Assembly: GCA_945949395.1 (NCBI GenBank)
Contig: CAMFEK010000003.1
Span: forward strand, 1-64,000
Source: an uncultured Clostridia bacterium
GTDB taxonomy: Bacteria > Bacillota > Clostridia > Christensenellales > Borkfalkiaceae
Direction: 5' to 3'
Length of the DNA stretch: 64,000 nt
Under the pieces are notes generated by a model. The model had not been told where the DNA came from, searched no databases, and worked only from the letters and a program-made list of their open reading frames with translations. The position numbers were made by a program, and so were the translations under genes. Below, piece after piece: positions 17,544-26,289 of this stretch. The stretch's first letter is position 1. Each line of letters starts with the position of its first letter.

Positions 17544-18098
17544 ATGGATAAAGATTTTTTTAAGAAGATAAACTGGCCGTATTTCATTTACGCGGGCGTT
17601 ATGATCCTTTTGGGGATCCTCTTCATCATTTTCCCCGATAAGGCGTTTTCGCTCGTGTGTTATCTTCTCGGCGTAGCCCTCTTGGCGCTCGGTGTCTGGA
17701 AGATGGTGGAATACTTCCGCACCGCCGTCCGCGTGGGGAATTTTGCTTTGGCGGTCGGCGTCTGCCTCATCGCCTTCGGCATCTATCTGATGACGACGCC
17801 CGGACTGCTCCTCAACTTCTTTTTGCAGCTTTTGGGCATCGCGATCATCGTGGAGGGCGTCGTGAAATTGCAGTACGCGCTCGACGCCGCAAGAGTCGGG
17901 AAAAAGAACTTTTGGTTGTTCCTCGTCTTTGCCCTCCTCTCCATCGTGTTCGGCATTCTCCTGCTGACCAAGGTATTCGACGCCACGGCTCTCGTCGTGT
18001 TCTGCGGCATCTCCCTTCTGGTGGACGGGATCGGCAACCTCATCGTCGTGCTCGTCATGGCGAACAATACAACCATCACGCCGTATAAACGAAAATAA
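17544..18098 (+). CDS. DUF308 (HdeD-like) membrane protein
   Basis: A 184-residue protein with six hydrophobic spans in three similar two-span units (about 14-55, 68-115, 125-170), the DUF308 pattern of the HdeD family. Acid-resistance function is known only for enterobacterial HdeD; here the role is unknown. It forms a pair with the upstream GNAT and is closed by a strong terminator. Confidence 0.8.
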   Translation: MDKDFFKKINWPYFIYAGVMILLGILFIIFPDKAFSLVCYLLGVALLALGVWKMVEYFRTAVRVGNFALAVGVCLIAFGIYLMTTPGLLLNFFLQLLGIAIIVEGVVKLQYALDAARVGKKNFWLFLVFALLSIVFGILLLTKVFDATALVVFCGISLLVDGIGNLIVVLVMANNTTITPYKRK

Positions 18099-18099
18099 T

Positions 18100-18136
18100 T
18101 TTTAACGCCCTTCCCGCAGAGGGAAGGGCGTTAAAA
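18100..18136. terminator. Bidirectional terminator
   Basis: TTTTAACGCCCTTCCC (18100-18115) and GGGAAGGGCGTTAAAA (18121-18136) are perfect arms with a 5-nt loop. Confidence 0.9.
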
Positions 18137-18142
18137 TACGAC

Positions 18143-18171
18143 TTGACAAAGAGGGTGCCATCGCCTATAAT
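18143..18171 (+). promoter_or_regulatory. tldD-pmbA promoter
   Basis: TTGACA (18143-18148), 17-bp spacer, TATAAT (18166-18171). Confidence 0.85.
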
Positions 18172-18199
18172 AAAGAAAAAAACGATAAGGAGGCAATTT

Positions 18200-19594
18200 A
18201 TGCCCTTTTCTTCCTTTTTGAACGAGAAGAGAGACTACTTAAAAGAGCTCGTGTCTTGTCTCAAAAAACATTTTTCCTACGTCAGCGTGCTGGGCACGGA
18301 CGTAAAAAGCAAGCGAATCGTGGTCAATCGCAATACCTCTTCCGTGGGGGAAGATTCCCTTTCCGAGTGCGGTTTCGTCGTGAAGATGCACGACGGCAAG
18401 GCGTTTTCGGAATATTCCTTCGATACGCTCGATTGTTCTCCCCAAGCGTTGGCGGATCGGATTTTAGAGAGCGTATCGGTATCGTCCGCGCTCGCGACCA
18501 TCGAATGTCCCGTTCCCCGCGACGAGAAGGATAAGCGGGATTTTATTCGGGAATCCGATTTCGAGGATTATTCGGACAAGGCTCTGCTCGAGTATGCGAC
18601 GGGGCTCAAGGACGAATTGCTCGCTCTCGACGAGCACGTGTTGAACGCTTTCGTCCTAATCGCACCCTACACGGTGGATAAGCTGTTTATCAGCGAAAAC
18701 AGGGAGTTGAGCCAGCATTTCGGCTGGTGCAACGGCTACGAGCTGTTGGTTTACCGCGACGAGAAGATCGTTCAGGTGCGGGAGGGGGAAAACTCTCACC
18801 TGCTCAAAGACGTTCTTGCGGGCTTGCCGCGCCATAAGGACAAACTGTTGGACAAGGCGAAACATCTCGTCAAGGCAAAGCCGATTACGCCGGGCGTCTA
18901 CGATATCATCACCGATCCTTCCATTACCGGTCTCATCGCGCACGAGGCGTTCGGGCACGGCGTGGAAATGGATCAGTTCGTCAAGGACAGAGCGCTCGCA
19001 AAGAAATTTATGAACGATTACGTCGCCTCTCCCGTCTGCAATATGCGCGACGGCGCGGCGGCTACGCTCTCCGCAGCCTCCTACTTCTTCGACGACGACG
19101 GCGTGCTCGCCGGCGACACACAGATCATCAAGGAGGGCGTTCTGGTCTCGGGTATCTCCGACCTTGTCTCCGCGAGCGAGCTGGGGACTCCTCCCACCGG
19201 CAACGGCAGGCGGGAAAGTTTCAAGCGCAAGGCGTACACCCGCATGACGAATACCTTCTTCGAGGCGGGCAAGGACAAGGTGGAGGACATGATCGCCTCC
19301 GTGAAACACGGCTATATGCTGTTCGAGACGAACAACGGCATGGAGGATCCCAAGAACTGGCAGATTCAATGCACGGCGGAATACGGCATCGAGATCGTCG
19401 ACGGCAAGCTCACGGAAAACTACGTCGCGCCCGTCGTCATCAGCGGGAGCGTGCCCGAACTGCTCAAATCCATCACGATGGTTTCCGATCGCGTCACCAT
19501 CGAGGGATCGGGCGGCTGCGGCAAGGGCTATAAGGAATGGGTAAGAGTGTCCGACGGCGGACCCGTACTCAAGGCAAGGGGGAAACTGGCATGA
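18200..19594 (+). CDS. tldD: TldD family metalloprotease subunit
   Basis: TldD forms a heterodimer with TldE/PmbA that cleaves unfolded peptides inside a closed chamber. The zinc motif HEAFGH is at residues 248-253, and the conserved 'EGSGGCGKGYKEW' block is near the C-terminus. ATG 18200 (464 residues) follows AAGGAGG and lies after the promoter, unlike upstream in-frame starts. The stop overlaps the start of the partner gene (ATGA). Confidence 0.93.
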   Translation: MPFSSFLNEKRDYLKELVSCLKKHFSYVSVLGTDVKSKRIVVNRNTSSVGEDSLSECGFVVKMHDGKAFSEYSFDTLDCSPQALADRILESVSVSSALATIECPVPRDEKDKRDFIRESDFEDYSDKALLEYATGLKDELLALDEHVLNAFVLIAPYTVDKLFISENRELSQHFGWCNGYELLVYRDEKIVQVREGENSHLLKDVLAGLPRHKDKLLDKAKHLVKAKPITPGVYDIITDPSITGLIAHEAFGHGVEMDQFVKDRALAKKFMNDYVASPVCNMRDGAAATLSAASYFFDDDGVLAGDTQIIKEGVLVSGISDLVSASELGTPPTGNGRRESFKRKAYTRMTNTFFEAGKDKVEDMIASVKHGYMLFETNNGMEDPKNWQIQCTAEYGIEIVDGKLTENYVAPVVISGSVPELLKSITMVSDRVTIEGSGGCGKGYKEWVRVSDGGPVLKARGKLA

Positions 19595-20856
19595 GAAGTG
19601 TGGAAGAATTGTTGAAAACGCAGGGCGTGGAATTTTTGGTGAACACGACGGAGCGGGAGAGCTACGAGATGTTTTTCGTACATAAAAAGCTCGAGACCGT
19701 CCGCGCCACCTGCACGACGGAAAGAACGGTCACCATCTATCGCGAGCACGATAATAAAAAGGGAAATTATACCTTTAAGGTGTTCGCCTCCGACACGGAG
19801 GAGAGTATCCTTCAAAAGATCAAACTCGCCAAGGAGCAATGCCTGCTCATCGATAACGAGAATTTTGCACTTCCTGCGGCAGAAACGTTCGATCGGGAGA
19901 TTCCCTCTTCGCTCACCTCTTTGCCGCCGCGCGAGATGGGGGAAAAGATCGCAAACGCCTGCTTTGCCGCGGATTGCTACGAAAACGGCTCCATCAACGC
20001 GCTCGAAGTATTCTTGTACCGCGATCATATCACGGTGAAAAACAGCAACGGACTGCATAAGACGGAGCATAAGTGCCGCGCGATGGTGGAAGCCATTCCC
20101 ACCTGGAACGAAAACGGCGACTCGGTGGAGCTTTACGAGGCGTACCATTTCACCGAATGGGACGAGGCGGCAATTATTGCGGAGATCGACGGCAAGATGA
20201 AGGAAGTGCGGGATCGCTATCATGCGAAAAAGCCGCAAACGGAGATTACCGCGCCCGTCCTCTTACGGGCGGCGGAACTGAACGAGCTGTTTGACGCAAT
20301 TTCCGACGATTTGAACTATGCCGCCGTCTATAACCGTTCCAACTGCTACCAAAAGGGACAAAACTTGCAGAGCGGCGACGGCGATCAAATCACGCTGACG
20401 CGAAAAGGGGAAATCAAGGGCAGCCGTTTCTCCGCGCTCTTCGATCAGGACGGCGTGACGCTGAAAGATACGCCTGTCATCGAAAAGGGGGTAGTGACCT
20501 CCTATCACGGCGCCAACCGATTCGCGCAATACTTAAAAGAAGAGGTCACGGGGCTTCTTCCCTGTATCGAGGTGGAGGCGGGCACGCTCACCGAGGAAGA
20601 AATCGAAGGCGCGCCTTACTTTGAATGCGTTTCCCTCTCCGGCTTGCAGGGGGATCTGTACAGCGATTATATCGGCGGAGAAATTCGTCTCGCCTACTAT
20701 TTCGACGGGGAAAAGAAGATTCCCGTCACGGGCGTTTCCATCAGCGGCAAGCTCTCCGAGGCACTCGCCTCCATTCGGCTCTCGCAAAAGAGAAAACTTT
20801 CGGGCAGCTATTTCGGACCCGAAAAGGCGATGCTCAAGGGCTTGAAAATCTTTTAA
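19591..20856 (+). CDS. pmbA: TldE/PmbA family partner subunit
   Basis: The 421-residue partner of TldD lacks the HExxxH motif, as expected of TldE. Recognisable blocks are 'VKNSNGLHKTEHKCRAMVEA' and 'VSISGKLSEALASIRLSQ' at the end. The start overlaps the tldD stop by 4 bp, so the two are coupled and probably made in equal amounts. Confidence 0.9.
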   Translation: MRSVEELLKTQGVEFLVNTTERESYEMFFVHKKLETVRATCTTERTVTIYREHDNKKGNYTFKVFASDTEESILQKIKLAKEQCLLIDNENFALPAAETFDREIPSSLTSLPPREMGEKIANACFAADCYENGSINALEVFLYRDHITVKNSNGLHKTEHKCRAMVEAIPTWNENGDSVELYEAYHFTEWDEAAIIAEIDGKMKEVRDRYHAKKPQTEITAPVLLRAAELNELFDAISDDLNYAAVYNRSNCYQKGQNLQSGDGDQITLTRKGEIKGSRFSALFDQDGVTLKDTPVIEKGVVTSYHGANRFAQYLKEEVTGLLPCIEVEAGTLTEEEIEGAPYFECVSLSGLQGDLYSDYIGGEIRLAYYFDGEKKIPVTGVSISGKLSEALASIRLSQKRKLSGSYFGPEKAMLKGLKIF

Positions 20857-20863
20857 GAAAGAG

Positions 20864-20894
20864 ATACCTTCGGGAAAAATCCGAAGGTATTTTT
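20864..20894 (+). terminator. Terminator after pmbA
   Basis: ATACCTTCGG (20864-20873) / CCGAAGGTAT (20881-20890) perfect stem, then TTTT. Confidence 0.9.
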
Positions 20895-20905
20895 AGAAAA
20901 GGATA

Positions 20906-20934
20906 TTGCTTTTTCCGCGGCGGTGTTGTATAAT
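20906..20934 (+). promoter_or_regulatory. FGGY kinase promoter
   Basis: TTGCTT (20906-20911), 17-bp spacer, TATAAT (20929-20934). Confidence 0.75.
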
Positions 20935-20972
20935 AGCGTTAACTGAAAATATCTGAAAAGAAGAGGTAAATT

Positions 20973-22568
20973 ATGGAAAACGTGAAAAACGCAATTCTCC
21001 AAGGCAAAACAGCCCTCGGCATCGAATTCGGTTCCACCCGCATCAAGGCGATTCTCATCGACGAAACGCACGCCGTCATCGCGTCCGGCTCCCACACCTG
21101 GGAAAACCGCTACGTAGACGGCATTTGGACGTATACGCTGGAAGATATCCGCGTCGGGCTCCAGGACGCCTACGCCGACATGGCGAGAGACGTCAAGGAA
21201 AAATACGGCGTAACGCTCACCAAGATCGGCGCCATCGGATTCTCCGCCATGATGCACGGCTATATGGTGTTCGACGAGAAGGACGAGCTCCTCGTGCCCT
21301 TCCGCACCTGGAGAAACAATAACGCCGCCCCCGCGTCCGAGATCCTCACCCGCGAGCTCGGCTACCACATTCCCGCAAGATGGTCGATCGCGCACCTGTA
21401 TCAGGCGATTTTGAACGGCGAAGAACACGTTTCCAAAATCAAATATCAGACGACGCTCGAAGGCTATATCCATTGGATGCTCACGGGCGAAAAGGTGCTC
21501 GGCATCGGCGAGGCGTCCGGTATGTTCCCCATCGACATCAAGACCAAGCAGTACAACAAGACCATGTTGGATAAGTTCAACGCGCTCATCGCGGATAAAA
21601 ATTACCCTTGGAAGGTGGAGGATATCTTCCCCAAGATCCTGCTCGCGGGCGAAAATGCGGGCTACCTCACCGAAAAGGGCGCAAAATTCCTCGACGTTTC
21701 GGGTAATTTGCAGGCGGGCATTCCCTTGGCTCCCCCCGAAGGCGACGCCGGCACGGGCATGATCGCGACGAACTCCATCAAGAGAAGAACGGGTAACGTT
21801 TCCGCCGGCACTTCCATTTTCGGCATGGTCGTCCTCGAAGAGGACCTCAAAAAGGTTCACGATGAAATCGACCTCGTCACCACCCCCGTCGGCGACCTCG
21901 TCGGCATGGTTCACTGCAACAACTGTACTTCCGATATCAACGCTTGGATGGGCGTATTTAGCGAAATCGCCAAGGCGACCGGCTCTTCCATCTCCACGGG
22001 CGATCTGTTCGTGACCCTCTTTCATAAGGCGTTGGAAGGGGACGAGGACTGCGGCGGCGTCATCACCTATAACTACTTCTCGGGCGAACATATCACGAAC
22101 GTGGAGGAGGGCAGACCTATGGTCGTCCGCTCCACCGAATCCAAGTTCAATCTTCCCAACGTGATGCGCTCCATGGTCTATTCCGCCATGTCCACGCTCA
22201 AGGTGGGGTTGGATATCCTCTTGAAGGAGGAGGGCGTAAAGCTCGACTCCATTCTCGGTCACGGCGGCTTGTTCAAGACCAAGGGCGTCGCGCAAAGTTT
22301 CCTCGCGGCGGCGATCGACGCGCCCGTATCCGTCATGGAAACGGCGGGCGAAGGCGGCGCTTGGGGTATGGCAGTCCTCGCCGCTTACGTCGTGGGCAAA
22401 GAAGAGGGCGAGTCGCTCGAGGACTATCTCGACAATAAAGTCTTTGCGGGCATGGCAAAAGAGACGCTCAGCCCCGACGAAAAGGCGGTTGCCGGCTTCA
22501 ACGCGTACATCGAACGCTACAAGAGCGGTCTTGCCGTAGAACGCACCGCCGTCACCGCACTCCAATAA
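20973..22568 (+). CDS. FGGY-family carbohydrate kinase
   Basis: A 531-residue sugar kinase of the ASKHA fold. 'LGIEFGSTRIKAILID' (about residues 14-29) is the phosphate-1 loop, 'IGFSAMMHGYMVFD' the FGGY N-domain block, and 'GEGGAWGMAVLAAY' a C-domain adenosine site. Substrate cannot be named; it is monocistronic with its own promoter and terminator and no sugar transporter is next to it. Xylulokinase-like annotation would be a guess. Confidence 0.85.
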   Translation: MENVKNAILQGKTALGIEFGSTRIKAILIDETHAVIASGSHTWENRYVDGIWTYTLEDIRVGLQDAYADMARDVKEKYGVTLTKIGAIGFSAMMHGYMVFDEKDELLVPFRTWRNNNAAPASEILTRELGYHIPARWSIAHLYQAILNGEEHVSKIKYQTTLEGYIHWMLTGEKVLGIGEASGMFPIDIKTKQYNKTMLDKFNALIADKNYPWKVEDIFPKILLAGENAGYLTEKGAKFLDVSGNLQAGIPLAPPEGDAGTGMIATNSIKRRTGNVSAGTSIFGMVVLEEDLKKVHDEIDLVTTPVGDLVGMVHCNNCTSDINAWMGVFSEIAKATGSSISTGDLFVTLFHKALEGDEDCGGVITYNYFSGEHITNVEEGRPMVVRSTESKFNLPNVMRSMVYSAMSTLKVGLDILLKEEGVKLDSILGHGGLFKTKGVAQSFLAAAIDAPVSVMETAGEGGAWGMAVLAAYVVGKEEGESLEDYLDNKVFAGMAKETLSPDEKAVAGFNAYIERYKSGLAVERTAVTALQ

Positions 22569-22583
22569 TTTCCCAAAAAACTT

Positions 22584-22612
22584 ATCACCCGTTCTTCGGA
22601 CGGGTGATTTTT
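22584..22612 (+). terminator. Terminator after FGGY kinase
   Basis: ATCACCCGT (22584-22592) / ACGGGTGAT (22600-22608), then T-run. Confidence 0.88.
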
Positions 22613-22695
22613 CTTTCTCTTACAGCATAAGTATTTCTTATGGAAAATTTAAGAAATTGCGAAGTTTGAAAAGCGGCAATAATACTTCTGTTTCG

Positions 22696-22724
22696 TTGCT
22701 TTTTGGGGTGGAATTTGTTAAAAT
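22696..22724 (+). promoter_or_regulatory. aspS-gatCAB promoter
   Basis: TTGCTT (22696-22701), 17-bp spacer, TAAAAT (22719-22724), 50 bp before the aspS ATG. Confidence 0.65.
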
Positions 22725-22773
22725 TGAAAAAAATCAATCATCCGTAAACGAGAGAGAGAAAAAGGAGATCATT

Positions 22774-24534
22774 ATGATGACGGAAAACAGGTATCGTTCG
22801 CACACGATAAAAGACGTCTCGGAAGAGGACGTGGGAAAGAGCATGACTTTGGCGGGCTGGGTGGAAAATATCCGCGATCACGGCGGCGTGTCGTTTATCG
22901 ATTTGAGGGACGGCTACGGCGTATTGCAGGTGGTGCTCCATGACGGCGAACTCTTGAAAGGGCTCGTCAAGGAGACTTGTATCAGCGTCAAGGGCGCGTT
23001 GAAACTGCGCGACGAAGATACGTATAACCCCAAAATTCCCTCGGGAACCATCGAGCTGGACGCCAAGGAGATAACGGTGCTCGGAAAGGTGCGGGAACAG
23101 CTCCCCTTCGAGGTGGCGACTTCCCGCGAGACCAAGGAGGAACTGCGCCTAAAGTACCGTTTTCTCGATTTGAGGAATAAAAAGAATCACGACGCCCTGC
23201 GTTTTCGCAGCGACGTGTTGCATTTCGTGCGCAACAAAATGTACGATATGGGCTTTACGGAAGTGCAGACGCCCATTCTGTCCTCTTCTTCCCCCGAAGG
23301 GGCGAGGGACTATATCGTGCCCTCCCGCAAGCACAAGGGGCAGTTTTACGCCCTCCCGCAGGCGCCGCAGATCTATAAACAGCTTTTAATGGTTTCGGGC
23401 GTGGATAAATATTTTCAGATCGCGCCCTGTTTCCGCGACGAGGACGCGCGCGCCGACCGTTCCCCCGGCGAATTTTACCAAATCGATTTTGAAATGAGTT
23501 TCGCCACGCAGGAGGACGTGTTCCGCGTCGGAGAGGAGCTCCTTTCCTCTTTATTCACCCGCTTTGCCCCCGACGGCTGCGCGGTGACACAGGCGCCCTA
23601 TCCCGTCATTCCCTATCAAAAAGCGATGCTGGAGTTCGGCACGGATAAACCCGATCTTCGCAATCCCCTGCGCATCATCGACGTGACGGAGTTTTTCCAT
23701 CGATGCACCTTTGCCCCCTTCCTGAAAAAGACGGTGCGGGCGATCCGCGTTCCGAATATCGCCGATAAGCCCAATAAATTCTTTAAGAGCCTCGAGGAGG
23801 ATTTCGCCATCAAGGAGCTGGGCATGCCCGGTCTCGGCTATTTCAAGGTCAAAGAGGACTTTACCTACGAAGGACCTATCGATAAATTTATTCCCGAAGA
23901 ATTAAAGCCGGAGCTGAAAGAGATCGCCTCGTTACAGGCGGGCGACGTCATTTTCTTTATCGCCGACAACGAAAAGAGAGCGAGCGAAAACGCGGGAAAG
24001 ATCCGTGGCGAGCTCGCCCGCAGGTTGGATTTAATGGAAAAGAACGCCTTCCGTTTCTGTTTCGTCAACGATTTCCCCATGTACGAGAGGGACGAAGAGA
24101 CGGGCAAGATCGGCTTTACGCACAATCCCTTCTCCATGCCGCAGGGCGGTTTGGACGCTTTGGAACACGAGGATCCGTTAAAGATTTTGGCGTATCAGTA
24201 CGATATCGTCTGCAACGGCGTCGAGCTTTCTTCGGGTGCGGTGAGAAATCACGATATCGAGATCATGAAAAAGGCGTTCGAGATAGCGGGCTATTCGGAA
24301 GAGGTCTTAAAGGAAAAATTCTCCTCTCTCTACAACGCGTTCCGCTACGGCGCGCCCCCTCACGCGGGCATGGCGCCGGGGCTCGACCGCATCTTGATGC
24401 TGCTGCGCGGGGAGGAGAGTATTCGCGAGGTCATCGCCTTCCCCATGAACGCCAACGCGCAGGATCTGCTCCTTGGCGCGCCTAACTTCGTCACGGAACA
24501 ACAATTGCGCGAAGTACACGTAAAAATTCGTTAA
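22774..24534 (+). CDS. aspS: Aspartyl-tRNA synthetase, probably non-discriminating
   Basis: Class II synthetase (586 residues): anticodon-binding OB domain, catalytic motifs 2 ('CFRDEDARADRSPGEF') and 3 ('GLDRILMLL'), and the bacterial GAD insertion (about residues 290-400). The OB domain reads 'NIRDHGGVSF': His36 is at the position where E. coli AspRS has Leu30 and where the non-discriminating Pseudomonas enzyme has His31. Such enzymes also charge tRNA-Asn with Asp. GatCAB genes follow within the same operon. ATG 22774 follows AAGGAG. Confidence 0.95.
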   Translation: MMTENRYRSHTIKDVSEEDVGKSMTLAGWVENIRDHGGVSFIDLRDGYGVLQVVLHDGELLKGLVKETCISVKGALKLRDEDTYNPKIPSGTIELDAKEITVLGKVREQLPFEVATSRETKEELRLKYRFLDLRNKKNHDALRFRSDVLHFVRNKMYDMGFTEVQTPILSSSSPEGARDYIVPSRKHKGQFYALPQAPQIYKQLLMVSGVDKYFQIAPCFRDEDARADRSPGEFYQIDFEMSFATQEDVFRVGEELLSSLFTRFAPDGCAVTQAPYPVIPYQKAMLEFGTDKPDLRNPLRIIDVTEFFHRCTFAPFLKKTVRAIRVPNIADKPNKFFKSLEEDFAIKELGMPGLGYFKVKEDFTYEGPIDKFIPEELKPELKEIASLQAGDVIFFIADNEKRASENAGKIRGELARRLDLMEKNAFRFCFVNDFPMYERDEETGKIGFTHNPFSMPQGGLDALEHEDPLKILAYQYDIVCNGVELSSGAVRNHDIEIMKKAFEIAGYSEEVLKEKFSSLYNAFRYGAPPHAGMAPGLDRILMLLRGEESIREVIAFPMNANAQDLLLGAPNFVTEQQLREVHVKIR

Positions 24535-24550
24535 AAACGAGGTCGTTCTT

Positions 24551-24841
24551 ATGATCACAGAGAGAGAAATCCAAATGCTTGCCAAACTTTCCAAACTCCG
24601 CCTCACGGAGGAGGAAAAAGAACGCATGATCGCGGAGATGTCGGATATCGTGGCATTTGCCGACACCATCAATCAGAATTTATCGTCGGGGCGCGAGGAT
24701 ATCGCGACCGAGGAGAGCGCCGTCGATTACGAAACGCTTCGCGCGGACGAGGTGCAGCCCTCCTTTTCGCCCGAAGAGCTGCTCGCCAACGCCGAGTCGG
24801 AGAACGATTACTTTTTGGTAAGGAGAAACAGCACGAAATGA
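24551..24841 (+). CDS. gatC: Asp/Glu-tRNA amidotransferase subunit C
   Basis: GatC (96 residues) clamps GatA to GatB. 'QMLAKLSKLRLTEEEKERM' and the C-terminal 'ADEVQPSF...LVRRNS' layout are typical. It lies 16 bp after aspS and overlaps gatA by 4 bp (ATGA). Confidence 0.93.
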   Translation: MITEREIQMLAKLSKLRLTEEEKERMIAEMSDIVAFADTINQNLSSGREDIATEESAVDYETLRADEVQPSFSPEELLANAESENDYFLVRRNSTK

Positions 24842-26289
24842 AAGATACCGTTTTTACGCTCGCGTCTCGCCTGAAAGAGAAAAAAATCAGCTCCGTCGAA
24901 TTGACCAAGGCGTACATTCACGCCATTGAAAAGGAAAATTCCGCCCTCAACGCCTACGTCTCCTTCAACTTTGAAGAGGCGCTGAAACAGGCGGAGGAGG
25001 CGGATAGAATGCTCGCGCAGGGGGCGTGTTCCCCGCTCTGCGGCATCCCCATGACGCTCAAGGACAATATCTGCGCCAAGGGCGTTCCCACCACCTGCGC
25101 CTCCCGCATTCTGCAAGATTACAAGCCCGTCTACGACGCGACCGCGTGGAGCAAATTGCGCGCGCTCGGCGCCGTCATGCTCGGGAAAACCAACATGGAC
25201 GAGTTCGCCATGGGCTCCACCTGCGAAACGTCCTGCTACGGCGCGACCAAAAATCCGAGAGATCCCGCCAAGGTGCCCGGCGGCAGTTCGGGCGGCGGGG
25301 CGGCGGCGGTCTGCGCCAACCTCGCGCCCTACGCCCTCGGTTCGGACACGGGCGGTTCCATTCGTCAGCCCGCCTCCTTTTGCGGGATCGTCGGCTTAAA
25401 GCCCACCTACGGCGCCGTCTCCCGTTACGGGCTCGTCGCCTACGGCTCTTCCCTCGATCAGATCGGACCTCTGACGACTTCCGTGCGCGACGCCGCGCTC
25501 GTATTCGACGCCATCAAGGGGAAAGATCCCTTCGACGACACTTCGCGCGCCGTCGATCTTTCTTCCACCCTCTTAAAAGAGGACGTTCGAGGCGTGAAGG
25601 TGGGCGTGATCCGAGAATATTTCGACGGCTTGGGGGAGGAGATCTCCTCCGCCATCGGCAAGACGATAGCCTTTTTGCAGGAGAACGGCGCGGAGATTAT
25701 TTCCCTCTCCCTGCCCGAAATCAAGTTGGCTCTGCCCGTCTACTACATCATCGCCTGCGCGGAGGCGTCCTCCAACCTCGGACGTTACGACGGCATTCGC
25801 TACGGCTATCGCGTGGAGAACTATACCACGCTCGACGACATGATCTCGAAGGTGCGTTCGGAAGGGTTCGGCAAGGAAGTCAAACGCCGCATCATGCTCG
25901 GCTCGTACGTTTTGAGTTCGGGCTACTACGACGCGTACTATAAAAAGGCGAGAAAGCTCAGAAGTCAGCTCGCCGCCGATCTGAATAAGGCGTTCCGCTC
26001 CTGCGACGTCCTCATCGCGCCCACGACCGCGAGCACGGCGTTCCCCCTGAACAATCCGACGAAGAGCGTTACGGAGACGTATCTCACGGATATCTACACC
26101 GTTCCCGTCAACGTGGCGGGACTCCCCGCCGTCAGCCTGCCCTGCGGCAAGGATAAAAGCGGTATGCCCATCGGCTTGCAGTTTATCGGCGGCAAGTTCG
26201 AGGAGGGAAAAATTCTTTCCGTCGCCCGCTTCCTCGAAGAGCATTTCGATTGCGGGATAGAAGAATACGAAGGGGGTGTCCGTTTATGA
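24838..26289 (+). CDS. gatA: Asp/Glu-tRNA amidotransferase subunit A
   Basis: Amidase-signature subunit (483 residues) that releases ammonia from Gln or Asn for transamidation. The catalytic Lys is in 'GIPMTLKDNI' and the two Ser in 'PGGSSGGGAAAV' and 'GSDTGGSIRQPA', giving the Ser-cisSer-Lys triad. Start and stop overlap gatC and gatB at ATGA junctions. Confidence 0.97.
   Translation: MKDTVFTLASRLKEKKISSVELTKAYIHAIEKENSALNAYVSFNFEEALKQAEEADRMLAQGACSPLCGIPMTLKDNICAKGVPTTCASRILQDYKPVYDATAWSKLRALGAVMLGKTNMDEFAMGSTCETSCYGATKNPRDPAKVPGGSSGGGAAAVCANLAPYALGSDTGGSIRQPASFCGIVGLKPTYGAVSRYGLVAYGSSLDQIGPLTTSVRDAALVFDAIKGKDPFDDTSRAVDLSSTLLKEDVRGVKVGVIREYFDGLGEEISSAIGKTIAFLQENGAEIISLSLPEIKLALPVYYIIACAEASSNLGRYDGIRYGYRVENYTTLDDMISKVRSEGFGKEVKRRIMLGSYVLSSGYYDAYYKKARKLRSQLAADLNKAFRSCDVLIAPTTASTAFPLNNPTKSVTETYLTDIYTVPVNVAGLPAVSLPCGKDKSGMPIGLQFIGGKFEEGKILSVARFLEEHFDCGIEEYEGGVRL

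Noticed and set aside
20853..22565. 570-residue minus-strand open frame opposite the FGGY kinase
   Set aside because: Shadow of the kinase; the plus-strand gene has promoter, ribosome site and family motifs.
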